This document shows, piece after piece, positions 24,161 to 32,760 of a stretch of 43,029 bases of DNA. A program made the position numbers and the translations under genes. The DNA is from Halobacteriales archaeon QS_1_69_70 (GTDB lineage: Archaea > Halobacteriota > Halobacteria > Halobacteriales > Haloarculaceae), in assembly GCA_003021005.1 (NCBI GenBank), contig PXRI01000020.1:1-43029 (forward strand), written 5' to 3'. The notes beneath the pieces are model-generated. The model did not search any database and was not told the origin of the DNA. It worked only from the letters and a program-made list of their open reading frames with translations. Positions within the stretch are counted from its first letter, which is position 1. Each line of letters starts with the position of its first letter.

Positions 24161-24745
24161 TCAGCTACTGGACCCGGTGGGCCCGGTGTGGAGCAGCCGC
24201 GGGTAGCCGGCGGCGGCCCCGACGAGAAAGCCCGTGAAGTGTGCGACGAGCGCGACGCCGGGCGCGGCCGTCGCGAGCGTGACGCCGGCGGCCAGCACGC
24301 CGAACAACACTAGCGAGCCGGTCGGACCGACCGGGAGCCACGAGAGCGCGCGGTTCGAGGCGCGGTTGCCAACCACGATGTAACCCATGAGGGCGAAGAT
24401 GGCCCCGCTGCCGCCCAGCACGCCGGCCGGCCCGAACGGGACCGTCGCCACCACCTGCGTCACCCCGGCGACGGCGCCGGTGGCGATGAAAAACGCGTGG
24501 AACCGGACCGGGGTCGTGACGTAGGCGACGAGGGGTCCGACGATCGCCAGCGCGATGGTGTTGGCGACGAGGTGCTGGAGGCTCCCGTGGGCGTAGACGC
24601 TGAGGACGACGGCGGAGGGCGCGTCGGTCAGCGGCCACCGGAGGACGAACACCGAGGTGTCCACCCCGACGCTCCCGCCGAACACCTGGACGGCGAAGAC
24701 GACGAGGAAGGCGGAGGCCGTCGTGAGGGTGGGTGTGTCGTCCAT
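24161..24745 (-). CDS. rhomboid family intramembrane serine protease
   Basis: The 194-residue protein has about six hydrophobic helices. The rhomboid catalytic serine is S113 in GGSGAIFALMG and the catalytic histidine is H169 in LVAHFTGFLVG. The oxyanion-type residues H58 and N62 lie in HLVANT. Rhomboids cut membrane proteins within or near the bilayer; in haloarchaea one is reported to affect S-layer glycoprotein processing and glycosylation. That fits its position two genes from AglB. It follows DUF368 with two bases between the genes, so it shares the operon. Confidence 0.9.
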   Translation of the reverse strand: MDDTPTLTTASAFLVVFAVQVFGGSVGVDTSVFVLRWPLTDAPSAVVLSVYAHGSLQHLVANTIALAIVGPLVAYVTTPVRFHAFFIATGAVAGVTQVVATVPFGPAGVLGGSGAIFALMGYIVVGNRASNRALSWLPVGPTGSLVLFGVLAAGVTLATAAPGVALVAHFTGFLVGAAAGYPRLLHTGPTGSSS

Positions 24746-24747
24746 GG

Positions 24748-25695
24748 CTAGTACTCCAGGTCGTCGGTGTATCTGTCGAGCGCCAGGACGGCCGCCACGC
24801 CGACGGCGGCCGGGACGATCACGAGTAACGCGGTTGTGGGGGTTAGCGCGTCGACGTCCTCTGCGACGAGTTCGAGGGGAAGTCGCAGGGCGCCGACCAT
24901 GAGGCTCACGAGGAAGACGAACGTCGCCTCGCGGTACCGTCGGAGCGCGGCTCTGACGGCGTAGGCGACCGTGAACACGCCGATCACCGCCCCGGCGCCG
25001 AAGGCAGCGAGCGAGGTGAGTGCGTCCGCGAGCGTGGCCCAGTCGCCGCCGTTGGCCCGGAGGAGGCCGTAGGCGACCGCGCCTGGGAGCCCGGTCATGT
25101 AGTTGTAGAGACCGAGAACGAAAAGCAGGAACGAGCCGGAGACGCCCGGCAACACCATCGCGGTGATGGCGACGGCACCGGCCAGAAACAAAAGGAGGAT
25201 CGACGGGTTCTCGATGGGGGAGGCCCCCGAGATGCCGGTCACGACGAACGCGAGGAGGAACCCGGCGGTGGCGACGACCGCGCGGGTCGGCGAGGCGGCG
25301 TCGACGTACCGGTACAGCACGACCGCCGACGCCGCGATGAGCCCGAAGAAGAAGGCGTACGTGGGCGCCGGGTACTCCGTGACGGCGACGTGCATCACCG
25401 TCGCCAGCGCCGCCGCGGCCGACAGGACCCCCGCGCCGAGCACCGAGAGGAACGGGGCGTCCATCCGCAACAGGTCCTCGACGATGGCGGCCCGGCCCTC
25501 GCGGGTGTGTACCGAGGCCAAATGACCGACGGCCCGGGGGTCGACCGACGTGAGCGCGGCGATGAGCCGCTCGTAGACGCCGAGGATGACCGCGATGGTC
25601 CCGCCGGAGACGCCGGGAACGGTGTCGGCGGCGCCCATGCAGGCGCCCTTCAGGTACACCGCCAGCCACCCCCTGGCGCCGGCTGGGTCCGTCAT
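24748..25695 (-). CDS. DUF368 family membrane protein (polyprenyl-phosphate transporter-like)
   Basis: The 315-residue polytopic protein opens with ADTVPGVSGGTIAVILGVYE and repeats MVLPGVSGSFLLFVLG midway, the two-fold PGVSGG repeat that defines DUF368. Recent bacterial work assigned DUF368 (PopT) proteins to recycling of undecaprenyl phosphate across the membrane. In archaea the matching substrate would be dolichyl phosphate. It begins one base before the AglB stop codon (start T at 25695, AglB stop 25696-25698) and precedes the rhomboid gene, so it is very probably co-transcribed with the oligosaccharyltransferase. Confidence 0.9.
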   Translation of the reverse strand: MTDPAGARGWLAVYLKGACMGAADTVPGVSGGTIAVILGVYERLIAALTSVDPRAVGHLASVHTREGRAAIVEDLLRMDAPFLSVLGAGVLSAAAALATVMHVAVTEYPAPTYAFFFGLIAASAVVLYRYVDAASPTRAVVATAGFLLAFVVTGISGASPIENPSILLLFLAGAVAITAMVLPGVSGSFLLFVLGLYNYMTGLPGAVAYGLLRANGGDWATLADALTSLAAFGAGAVIGVFTVAYAVRAALRRYREATFVFLVSLMVGALRLPLELVAEDVDALTPTTALLVIVPAAVGVAAVLALDRYTDDLEY

Positions 25696-28581
25696 TCAGC
25701 GGGCTCGAGCGCCGCGGTGCTGTCGGGTCTCCGTCGCCGTGCCGTTGCCGCCGTCGGTGGAGCCCTCGCCGGAGCCGTCCTCGACGACCTCCTCGTCCGG
25801 CGCCGTCCCGTTGTCCTGGGTTTGATTGGTGTCTACCTGGCCCTCAAGTGTGACCTGCGTTACGGTGTCGTTCTCGCCGACGACCTGCCCTTCAGTCACG
25901 TGGGCCCGCGCGACGTAGATGTTCGACCCGTTCTCCGGAACGGCGGTGAACCCGTACTCGCCGGTCGCCCGGACGGTGGTGTTCGCGTAGCCCGCCTCGG
26001 GCCCGTACTCATCGTAGCCGGTGGTGGAGTACGGCACGACCATCTCGAAGTTCCCCCGGTCGTCGGTCCGGGCATACTGGGTGTAGCTGAACGTCTGGTT
26101 CGTCGTGGGGATCCGCATCTCGACGGTCGCCCGCACCTCCGTGTCGGCGGGCCCGGTGCCCTCGATCCGGGCGCCCTCGACCCGCTCGAACGTCTTGACG
26201 TAGGGGACCGTCGGCCCGTCGGCCCGGACGTTCTCGAACAGTGGCGACTCGTCGAGCCGGGGGCTGTCGGCCGGCTCGCTGGCGTGGACGAGTCGGAAGT
26301 GTTGGAGGGCCGCCACGCGCTCGCCAGGCTGGCCGAAGAGGCCGCCGTGGACCGCGTTGGGGTTGCCCTGGGCGGCCTCGCGGGCCTCCTCGGAGCTGTT
26401 GAACCGGCGGATCGGTGCGTCCTCGGGGTTCACCGGGACCCGCTGGATGCTGTCGAAGCGGCTGACGAACGACGCCGGCCCGCGGGCGCTCCCGTGGAAC
26501 TGGTACAGCCGGACGCGCATGCTCTCGTAGGCGCGCTGGGTGTGGATCCCCCACCGGGGGACGTACCGGCCCTGCTGGAGGTAGTTGCGGTCGGCGAGCG
26601 TGATCCCGACGTCGCTCCGGTTGAGGTCGTGGCGGGACTCGAACACCACCGGGGCGTTGTACTTCGAGGTCCCGACGTACCCGAGCTTGTAGTCGATCAT
26701 GACGTAGCGGGTGCCGGCGCCTTCACCGCTGTCCTCCTCGAGTATCCGGATGGACTCGGACTCGTTGTCCGAAAGGAGGAAGTCGGCCGACTCCGTGGCG
26801 TGCTGCTGGAACGGGTTGGCGACCGGGACCCGTTCGCCGCCGTAGGTGATGTAGTGGCCGTAGTCCCACCACGCGATCACCCCATACTCGCCTGCGTCGT
26901 AGTCGTAGTCGTCCGTCCGTACGTACGTGCCGTAGTACTCGAGGTTCTCGGACCCGTTCCCGCCGTAATCGCCGACCTCCGGCGTCTCCGTCGAGAGGTA
27001 CTCGAGGCTCCCCTGCCAGTCCTGGTACTCGCCCGGCCGCGTCGCCGAATCGGCGGCCGACATCGGGGCGGCCGTGACGACGAACGGCCCGGCGACGACG
27101 AACAGGATGGCGACGACGACCAGGACCTGGTAGGGCTCGACGTTCGTGACGTCCCGGCGGACGTCCTCCAGGTCGATGAACGTGAAGATCCGGCCGACGA
27201 GGAACGCGTTGGTCGCCGCGATGCCGACCACGAGGTAGTAGTCGAACCGCAACTGGGTCATCGTGAACACGACCATCACGGCGGTGAAGACGGCGACGAA
27301 CATCTCCTCGCCGCGCGGCCGCTCGGAGAGCAGGGCGCGGCCGGCGACGACGGCGACCCCGATCATCGCGGTGTAGAAGCCGAGGCCGTAGCTGCTGAAG
27401 AAGAACTGGAGGGGATTGTCGGGCGCCTGGGCCTCGCCGACCGTCGCCTCGGTGTCGGACGAGCCCAGTCCGGCGACCCGTTCGACCTGTCTGACGAAGA
27501 ATTCGAACGTCTCCGGTGCGGCGACGTAGACGACGCCCACGGCGAGCACGCCGACGCCGGTGACGGCGGCGGGGTAGGCCGCCCGGGATAGCTCCCGGTC
27601 GTCCCAGAGCCGCGCCACCCCGGCCATGAAGGCCGCGCCTCCGGCGACGGCAAGTGCCATGAGCAGCTGCAGCAAAGACAGTTCCGTCGTCTCGAGTTCG
27701 AGCGAGGTCAGAAACGGCGCGACGAGGGCGGCGGCGGTGACCATCGCCGCGATGGAGGGGATCGCGACGTGGTCGGGGCTGTGGCCGCGGCCGAACTCCA
27801 CGGAGAGGTGCACGAAGAGGAAGATGGCGTAGATGCCGAGCAAGAAGAGGGCGGGCGGCCACAAGAGCATGGTCAGCGCCAGGGCCACCCCGAGGCCGAC
27901 GCCCCACAGGACGGGCCGCTTCAAGAGGTCGTACTCGCGGGTCTCGACGAACTCGTAGATGGGTTCGTCCCGCTGGGCGACCGAGAGCATCGTCATCCCG
28001 ACGGCGAACACCAGAAGCGTGCCGAGCACCTCCGCGATGTGGTGGTCGTAGACGCCGGCGACGCTGCGGGAGAGGAACTGGCCGGGGGTGAGCGCGAGGA
28101 TGAGGACGCCGATGAGCCCACCGAGCCGTCCGCCGAGCCGCCGGCCGACGTAGTACATCGGCGGCACGCAGAGCACGCCGACGACGGCCGGTGTGAGCAC
28201 CGTCACGAGCGTCACGGTCGAAGCGGAGGGCGACCCGAGGCCGATGACGAGCGCGACGGTCGCGACGACCTGGTCGAAGATGGTCCCGAACTGGCCGACC
28301 TGCGTGCCCGTATCGAAGCCGGTCCAGACCTCGTACGGCATATTGTGCGGGTAGTTCCGGATGACGTACTCGGTCGTCCGGCGGTGGTAGTAGGGGTCGT
28401 TCCCGCGGTACAGCGGCTGGCCACTGTCGCCGATCATCCGGTCGTAGTGACGCACCCGGATCCACAGCATGAACCCCATGAGGGCCGCGAGGACGGGGAT
28501 GTGGTACAGCCGGTACACCGAGTCGAGCTGCGACTCGTAGTCGTCGAGCCGCTCCTCGACCTGGTCCCACCGCTGACTCAT
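25696..28581 (-). CDS. aglB: dolichyl-phosphooligosaccharide-protein glycotransferase AglB
   Basis: AglB is the STT3-type oligosaccharyltransferase that moves dolichol-linked glycans to Asn-X-Ser/Thr on S-layer and other exported proteins. The 961-residue protein has about 13 membrane helices in its first half. The first external loop contains the acidic metal-binding residues (GNDPYYHRRTTEYVIRN), and the WWDYG signature lies near residue 570 (VIAWWDYGHYITYGGERV). A large C-terminal extracellular domain follows, ending in a Thr/Gly-rich acidic tail. ATG 28581 gives MSQRWDQVEERLDDYE; a TATA-like CTTATG lies about 25-30 bases upstream. The DUF368 gene follows directly. Confidence 0.96.
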   Translation of the reverse strand: MSQRWDQVEERLDDYESQLDSVYRLYHIPVLAALMGFMLWIRVRHYDRMIGDSGQPLYRGNDPYYHRRTTEYVIRNYPHNMPYEVWTGFDTGTQVGQFGTIFDQVVATVALVIGLGSPSASTVTLVTVLTPAVVGVLCVPPMYYVGRRLGGRLGGLIGVLILALTPGQFLSRSVAGVYDHHIAEVLGTLLVFAVGMTMLSVAQRDEPIYEFVETREYDLLKRPVLWGVGLGVALALTMLLWPPALFLLGIYAIFLFVHLSVEFGRGHSPDHVAIPSIAAMVTAAALVAPFLTSLELETTELSLLQLLMALAVAGGAAFMAGVARLWDDRELSRAAYPAAVTGVGVLAVGVVYVAAPETFEFFVRQVERVAGLGSSDTEATVGEAQAPDNPLQFFFSSYGLGFYTAMIGVAVVAGRALLSERPRGEEMFVAVFTAVMVVFTMTQLRFDYYLVVGIAATNAFLVGRIFTFIDLEDVRRDVTNVEPYQVLVVVAILFVVAGPFVVTAAPMSAADSATRPGEYQDWQGSLEYLSTETPEVGDYGGNGSENLEYYGTYVRTDDYDYDAGEYGVIAWWDYGHYITYGGERVPVANPFQQHATESADFLLSDNESESIRILEEDSGEGAGTRYVMIDYKLGYVGTSKYNAPVVFESRHDLNRSDVGITLADRNYLQQGRYVPRWGIHTQRAYESMRVRLYQFHGSARGPASFVSRFDSIQRVPVNPEDAPIRRFNSSEEAREAAQGNPNAVHGGLFGQPGERVAALQHFRLVHASEPADSPRLDESPLFENVRADGPTVPYVKTFERVEGARIEGTGPADTEVRATVEMRIPTTNQTFSYTQYARTDDRGNFEMVVPYSTTGYDEYGPEAGYANTTVRATGEYGFTAVPENGSNIYVARAHVTEGQVVGENDTVTQVTLEGQVDTNQTQDNGTAPDEEVVEDGSGEGSTDGGNGTATETRQHRGARAR

Positions 28582-29005
28582 TGCTCCCACCAACTGTCAA
28601 AACGCGCATAAGCCTTTTCAATTGGCGCTCGACGCCGTGTCGTCCTCTGTCCGGCCTGTCGCCGTCGGGCCGTCTCCAATGGGTACACTCCAGGTGGAGG
28701 CGTTCGGTGCGACGGCCGTCTCCACCGGGGTCACTGCCTGCCGGACTGTCACCCACGAGGCCATCTCCAGTCGACGCCGTACACTGAGGCGTCCACTGGG
28801 GCGGCCGTGGCTCGCGGGGCCGTTTCCTCCCGCCGGGCCTGCCGGCTGCCGGTGCGCCGACGACGCTGACCGGGTGGCGTGGGAGCGAGGGTCGGCCACC
28901 GGGCGAGGCCGCTGGACTGTCGGCCGACGTGGTGATCCCGACCGCACTGGCGGACTCACGCGGAAGGCTCGGTCTTTTTACCGAATGCCGACACACGTGT
29001 CGGCA
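28582..29005. other. divergent intergenic region between aglB and aglJ
   Basis: These 424 bases separate divergent genes. At the left end a TATA-like CTTATG (minus strand, about 28605-28612) suits AglB. At the right end TCTTTTTACC (about 28971-28981) suits AglJ. GGCCGTCTCCA occurs twice near 28669 and 28717. The frames open across this region look like low-complexity GC-rich noise, and I see no supported gene. Confidence 0.45.
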
Positions 29006-29941
29006 ATGGCCGACCGTTCGGAGGTCTGTGTGCTCGTGCCGACCCTGGAGGAGGCCGGCACGATCGGCGACGTCGTCGACGGCTTCCGGGCGGCGGGCTT
29101 CGAGCACGTCCTCGTCGTCGACGGCCACTCGACGGACGGGACCCGGGACGTCGCCCGGGACCACGGCGCCCGCGTCATCACCCAGTCCGGGAGCGGGAAG
29201 GGCCAGGCCGTCCGGGAGGGCATAGAGCACGTCGACCGGGAGTACGTCCTGATGGTCGACGGCGACGGCACCTACCAGCCCGGGGACGCTGCGGCGATGC
29301 TGGAGCCGCTGTTCGAGGGCCGGGCCGAGCACGTCATCGGCGACCGGTTCGCCGACATGGAGGCCGGCGCCATGACGCGGCTGAACCGGGTCGGGAACCG
29401 CGCGATAAACCGGCTGTTCACCGCCGTCCACGGCCGTGACCTCCAGGACATCCTCTCCGGCTACCGGGCGTTCACCCGGGCCTCAGTCGAGCGGTTCCAG
29501 CTCGACGCCGAGGGGTTCGGGATCGAGACGGAACTGGCCGTCGAGTGCGTCCGCAGCGGCGTCAGGACGGAGGTGGTACCGGTCCGGTACGAGGGGCGGC
29601 CCGGCGGCTCCGAGACCAACCTCCACCCCCTGAAGGACGGCGGCCGGATCGTCCTCACGCTGTACACGCTCACCAAGACGAACAACCCGATATTCTACTT
29701 CGGATCCGTCGCGGCCGTGGGCCTGCTCGCGGGGGTCGCACTCGGGGCGTACGTGGCCTACGACTACGTCGTCTACGGCATCTCACACGAGGTCATCGCA
29801 CTGCTGGGCGTGTTCGTGATCCTGCTCTCGATGCAGGTGTTCATGTTCGGCGTCCTGTCGGACATCATCGTCTCGGTCAACCGCGAGCAGACCCGCCGCA
29901 TGGAGGAGGTCGCCGACCGCCTGCGGGACGTCGAGGAGTAG
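29006..29941 (+). CDS. aglJ: dolichyl-phosphate glycosyltransferase, AglJ-like (GT2)
   Basis: This GT2-family enzyme would charge dolichyl phosphate with the first sugar of the N-glycan, as AglJ does in Haloferax. The 311-residue protein has the nucleotide-binding start VLVPTLEEAGTIGDVV, VVDGHSTDGT, a DGD metal motif (D85-D87) in MVDGDGTYQPGDA, and the acceptor-loop region LSGYRAFTRASVERF. Two C-terminal membrane helices (about 225-250 and 258-280) follow. The ATG at 29006 lies about 26 bases after a TATA-like TTTTTA, consistent with a leaderless message; an ATG at 28985 would add seven residues. It is divergent from aglB. Gene name rests on family and context. Confidence 0.85.
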   Translation: MADRSEVCVLVPTLEEAGTIGDVVDGFRAAGFEHVLVVDGHSTDGTRDVARDHGARVITQSGSGKGQAVREGIEHVDREYVLMVDGDGTYQPGDAAAMLEPLFEGRAEHVIGDRFADMEAGAMTRLNRVGNRAINRLFTAVHGRDLQDILSGYRAFTRASVERFQLDAEGFGIETELAVECVRSGVRTEVVPVRYEGRPGGSETNLHPLKDGGRIVLTLYTLTKTNNPIFYFGSVAAVGLLAGVALGAYVAYDYVVYGISHEVIALLGVFVILLSMQVFMFGVLSDIIVSVNREQTRRMEEVADRLRDVEE

Positions 29942-30152
29942 GCGTCCACCGGAGCCGCCGGGAGGGGCCGGTGGCAGCGGTCGCGCCGCCGGTGGCCGTG
30001 GGCGGAGTTGCAGTGGCGGTGAAAGACGGGGGATGGCCGACCCTGGTATTAGCTGCGATCGAACGCGTGACGGTCGGCCGGGAATCGGCACGAACGACGG
30101 GGCGATACCGCCCGTGACGGTGGCTGGATGTCGTGTCGCCGGCGGCGTGGAG

Positions 30153-30482
30153 TCAGAAGGGGAGAAGCGACCGGAGTTGGCCGACGATGGAGTCGTTGGC
30201 GCGCTCGCGCTTGGCCTCGAACACCGGGTGGAGGGCGTTCAGCAGGTCCTGCCGGGTCTCGAACTCGTCGGCATGGGTCTCGGCCAGCGCGCTCGACAGG
30301 GCGATCTCGTTGCCGGCGGCGTCGTAAGGGACCGACGGATCGTCGAGTCGGGCGAGAACCTCCGCCCCGGTCGCCGGGAACGTGCCGTCGGTGTCCTCGA
30401 GGTGTTCGTCGAGTGCCGCGATGCCGAAGGCGACGGTCGCGACCTCGTCGTCCCCGTCCCGCTGCGGTGGTCGGATTCCCAT
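30153..30482 (-). CDS. conserved haloarchaeal protein, function unknown
   Basis: The 109-residue acidic soluble protein begins MGIRPPQRDGDDEVATVAFG. It contains FPATGAEVLARLDDPSVPYD, FETRQDLLNALHPVFEAKRE and a C-terminal GQLRSLLPF. It reads as a real, compact haloarchaeal domain, conserved in style, but I cannot attach a function. It is a single gene, with 211 bases of featureless sequence to aglJ and over 500 bases to the next gene. Confidence 0.7.
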   Translation of the reverse strand: MGIRPPQRDGDDEVATVAFGIAALDEHLEDTDGTFPATGAEVLARLDDPSVPYDAAGNEIALSSALAETHADEFETRQDLLNALHPVFEAKRERANDSIVGQLRSLLPF

Positions 30483-30862
30483 CACCCCGGGATTGTGCGC
30501 TCACCACGATAAAGGCTCCCGACTCGTCTCGCCGGTTCCCCGTTGCGTACCGGGCCGCCAAGGACGCCACTGATCGGGGATGATTTGGAGTAGTATATCT
30601 GCGGACGCAAGGCTCAGGCGGCTCGGGTCGGGCGGCTCGCGGTTCGCGGCGCCGCTGGCGCCGCTCGCTCGGAACGAGGCGCTCCCTGCGGTCGCGCCGC
30701 CCGACTCGCGTGTCGTCGCTCCCGCTGGTCACTGCTCGCGGCTCGTTCCACTCGCCGCTCACCTGTCCGAGGCGCTCCCGGTGGTCGCGCCTCGCGCCTC
30801 CCGCTCGCCCGTTCGGCGGCGCTCGCTTCGCTCACGGGTCGCCTCGCTCCCCGTTCGCTCAT

Positions 30863-30900
30863 TCCGAGGCCTCCCTTCGGTCGGCCTCGCGGCTCGCGTG
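30863..30900 (+). repeat. 38-base direct repeat, copy 1
   Basis: It begins TCCGAGGCCTCCCTTCGGTC and ends CGGCTCGCGTG. It is identical to 30938-30975, offset by 75 bases, and preceding bases are also similar (GTTCGCTCAT versus GCTCGCTCAG), so the tandem unit is about 75 bases. Confidence 0.7.
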
Positions 30901-30937
30901 TCGTCGGTCGCTCCGCTCCCTCCTCCCGCTCGCTCAG

Positions 30938-30975
30938 TCCGAGGCCTCCCTTCGGTCGGCCTCGCGGCTCGCGTG
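30938..30975 (+). repeat. 38-base direct repeat, copy 2
   Basis: This is the second identical copy of 30863-30900. It ends 36 bases before the start codon of the ribbon-helix-helix gene, so it lies in or just upstream of its promoter. Confidence 0.7.
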
Positions 30976-31011
30976 CCAACGCCTTTTGCCGCGGCGGGCC
31001 TCGCGTGGACC

Positions 31012-31221
31012 ATGACGGACTACACGACCGTCTCGATCCCGAAGGACCTCGCCGACCGCGTCGAGCAGACCATCGAGGGGACGAGCTTCTCCTCGACGAG
31101 CGACCTCGTGCGGTTCCTCCTGCGCAGCATCGTCATCCAGCACCAGCAGTCGGGGGCGCTGACGGAGGCGGAGTTCGAGGAGATCACGGCCCAGCTCCAG
31201 GACCTCGGCTACCTCGAGTAG
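31012..31221 (+). CDS. ribbon-helix-helix (CopG-type) DNA-binding protein
   Basis: The 69-residue protein has a short N-terminal beta strand (TTVSIPKDLADRVEQ) followed by two helices (SSTSDLVRFLLRSIVIQ), the RHH/CopG/MetJ fold that binds DNA as a dimer. A C-terminal helix (LTEAEFEEITAQLQDLGYLE) may mediate multimerisation. No toxin gene is next to it; its 3' end overlaps the convergent gene on the other strand by 13 bases. It is more likely a stand-alone regulator than an antitoxin. Confidence 0.87.
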   Translation: MTDYTTVSIPKDLADRVEQTIEGTSFSSTSDLVRFLLRSIVIQHQQSGALTEAEFEEITAQLQDLGYLE

Positions 31222-31622
31222 TCATCGAGGCTGCCTTCGGGTGGCGCGACGTCGAGAACGTCGACGGGGACGGTGTCGCCGGACCGGTCGAAGGCGGCCA
31301 CGGAGTCGTCCTCGTAGGGCGGGACGGCGACGAAGACGACCTCGTGGAGATCGTCCCGCTCCGTGAGCGCGAGCTGGCCGTCGGGGTGGGTGACGAACCG
31401 ACCGGCGGCCTCCGGCGTCGAAAGGTCCATCCCGAAGACGGCAGTCACCGAGTCGCCGGTCTCGGGGAGGTAGAGGTCAGTGAAAACGGCAGCCGAGGTC
31501 GGGATGTCGACGTCGAGGTCCGCCGCGGGCGTCACGACCAGCGACACCGTGACGGAGTCGGGGTCCCGGTCGGCGCCGAGTTCGAGCAGCGCCGTCAGGA
31601 GGCCGCGGGTGATGTAGACCAC
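31209..31622 (-). CDS. conserved haloarchaeal protein, function unknown
   Basis: The 137-residue protein starts at GTG 31622 (VYITRGLLTALLELGADRDP). It contains VTVSLVVTPAADLDVDIP, FTDLYLPETGDSVTAVFGMD and LHEVVFVAVPPYEDDSV. The strand-rich pattern and the segment around GMDLSTPEAAGRFVTHPDG suggest a single globular domain. Resemblance to JAB/MPN-like folds is possible but lacks the metal motif. I cannot assign a function. Debris of another frame lies upstream on the same strand. Confidence 0.65.
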   Translation of the reverse strand: MVYITRGLLTALLELGADRDPDSVTVSLVVTPAADLDVDIPTSAAVFTDLYLPETGDSVTAVFGMDLSTPEAAGRFVTHPDGQLALTERDDLHEVVFVAVPPYEDDSVAAFDRSGDTVPVDVLDVAPPEGSLDDYSR

Positions 31623-31626
31623 GCCG

Positions 31627-31960
31627 GTAGTTCGGTCCTCGCCGGCCTAACGCTATCGGTCTCGATCCCACGGAACGGATTCGGCTCGACGGTCCCGCCG
31701 TGGACCCAGCATCGATCGCCACCCCGTAGCGCCTTCGGAACGAGGTAGATGGCGGGGTCGTCACCGACCGACCGGTGAAACTGCGCCCCCTTGCCGGAGG
31801 ACGTCGTCGGCTACGGAACGACGGGGGAGCGACGCTCCGGTCAGTCCGGACCGTGAACGTGCGACTGTCGATCCGGTCGTCTATCCGGACGCCGCCACCG
31901 GGACGCGGTTCGACCGACACCCGCGCCTCCCCGGCACCCGCCGGCTCACCCTCCGCCATG
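31627..31960 (-). pseudogene. degraded coding region, family unknown
   Basis: Two minus-strand segments read like haloarchaeal protein but in different frames. From about 31940 the first is MAEGEPAGAGEARVSVEPRP followed by VRIDDRIDSRTFTVRTDRSV. From about 31770 the second is FHRSVGDDPAIYLVPKALRG, then DRCWVHGGTVEPNPFRGIET. No single frame joins them and stops intervene. A frameshifted or partly deleted gene is the best reading; otherwise this 380-base gap holds nothing recognisable. Confidence 0.35.
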
Positions 31961-32002
31961 TGCGTCATCAACCGTGTCAGGCCCGTAAGCGTATCGCACC
32001 CC

Positions 32003-32665
32003 TCAGCCAGGGGCGACGAATCCCTTGATAGTGTCCAGGTACAGCGGGATCATTCGGCGCCGGGCGCCGTCGACGGCGTCGCGGATCGCCGGCCGGACGT
32101 CCGCGGCGAGGCCCTCGCCGTGGCCGACGCGAAGCCGGTCGGCGGCGTACGAGGTCACCGACTGCGGGGGGAGCGCCCGGCGCATGGGGTGGACCCCGAG
32201 GCGTTCGCCGGGCGCCCTGAAGTACGACGCCGTGCCGAGCGACTCGGGCACCACCAGGGTCCCCCCGTCGAACAGCGCCGCCTCCTGCCAGAACGGGTTG
32301 TCTACCAGCCGCTCGAGCGCGAACTCACCGACGCCGTCTTCGACCCGCTCAACGGGGACGGCCAGGTCCTCCGCGACGCCGCTCATCCAGGCCGGAACGT
32401 AGACCGGCACGTCGTGGCGGCTCGCGACGGCCGCCGCGTCCCGCTCGTGACGGTCCAAAAGCACCACGACGCCGGCGACGTCGCCGTACTCCGCGAGCAG
32501 GTCGTCGAGACCGTCCGCGTCGACCGGGTCGACGACCCACAGACCGTCGGCGCCCGCGACGGCGTGGGAGGCCCGCTGCATGGTCTCCTCGGGGTAGGCG
32601 ATCCAGCCGACGCCGTCCTCGAAGCGGTCTATCTCGGTCAGGTCGGTCTCGCCCGAGCCCTTCAT
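32003..32665 (-). CDS. metallo-beta-lactamase-fold-like protein
   Basis: The 220-residue protein contains GLWVVDPVDADGLDDLLAEY, VVVLLDRHERDAAAVASRHD and VPVYVPAWMSG, then GTLVVPESLGTASYFRAPGE. The order resembles MBL-fold hydrolases, but the classical HxHxDH motif is reduced to DRHERDA, so some metal ligands are missing or changed. It may be a structural relative or a divergent hydrolase. ATG 32665 fits. It is divergent from the VOC gene. Confidence 0.65.
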   Translation of the reverse strand: MKGSGETDLTEIDRFEDGVGWIAYPEETMQRASHAVAGADGLWVVDPVDADGLDDLLAEYGDVAGVVVLLDRHERDAAAVASRHDVPVYVPAWMSGVAEDLAVPVERVEDGVGEFALERLVDNPFWQEAALFDGGTLVVPESLGTASYFRAPGERLGVHPMRRALPPQSVTSYAADRLRVGHGEGLAADVRPAIRDAVDGARRRMIPLYLDTIKGFVAPG

Positions 32666-32760
32666 GGGACCGCGTTCACGCGCCGGGCGCTTAAACCTGG
32701 CAGTCGCGACGTCGGCGGGCGTGCCCGGGCTTTATCTTCAGCCGTGGCGTCGTGTCCCGC

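Larger units (their letters stand above)
30483..31011. other. repeat-rich non-coding region
   Basis: This 529-base gap is filled with short haloarchaeal intergenic motifs (CGCTCGCT, TTCGCTC, CGGCTCGC, CCTCCCTTCGG) in both orientations. A 38-base exact direct repeat lies at its end (30863-30900 and 30938-30975). Frames open through it are low-complexity Arg/Ser/Ala artefacts. The region could form extensive secondary structure. A TATA-like CTTTTGCCG lies about 25 bases before the ribbon-helix-helix gene. Confidence 0.5.

Noticed and set aside
25390-27591. A 733-codon open frame on the plus strand
   Set aside because: It lies antisense to the DUF368 and AglB genes, is rich in Arg/Asp/Val repeats from GC-rich codon mirrors, and has no family resemblance.
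28985-29005. An upstream ATG for AglJ
   Set aside because: It is possible, but the TATA-like TTTTTA lies too close to it; ATG 29006 gives standard leaderless spacing and the usual N-terminus.
26723-29431. A 902-codon minus-strand frame across AglB and AglJ
   Set aside because: It is an out-of-frame shadow of AglB and antisense to AglJ, with low-complexity Arg/Pro/Gly sequence.
30863-30975. A CRISPR array
   Set aside because: There are only two copies of a 38-base repeat, with a spacer made of the same low-complexity intergenic motifs and no cas genes in the window.
31012-31221. A toxin-antitoxin pair with the RHH protein as antitoxin
   Set aside because: No adjacent same-strand toxin gene exists; the neighbour is convergent and does not resemble a known toxin.
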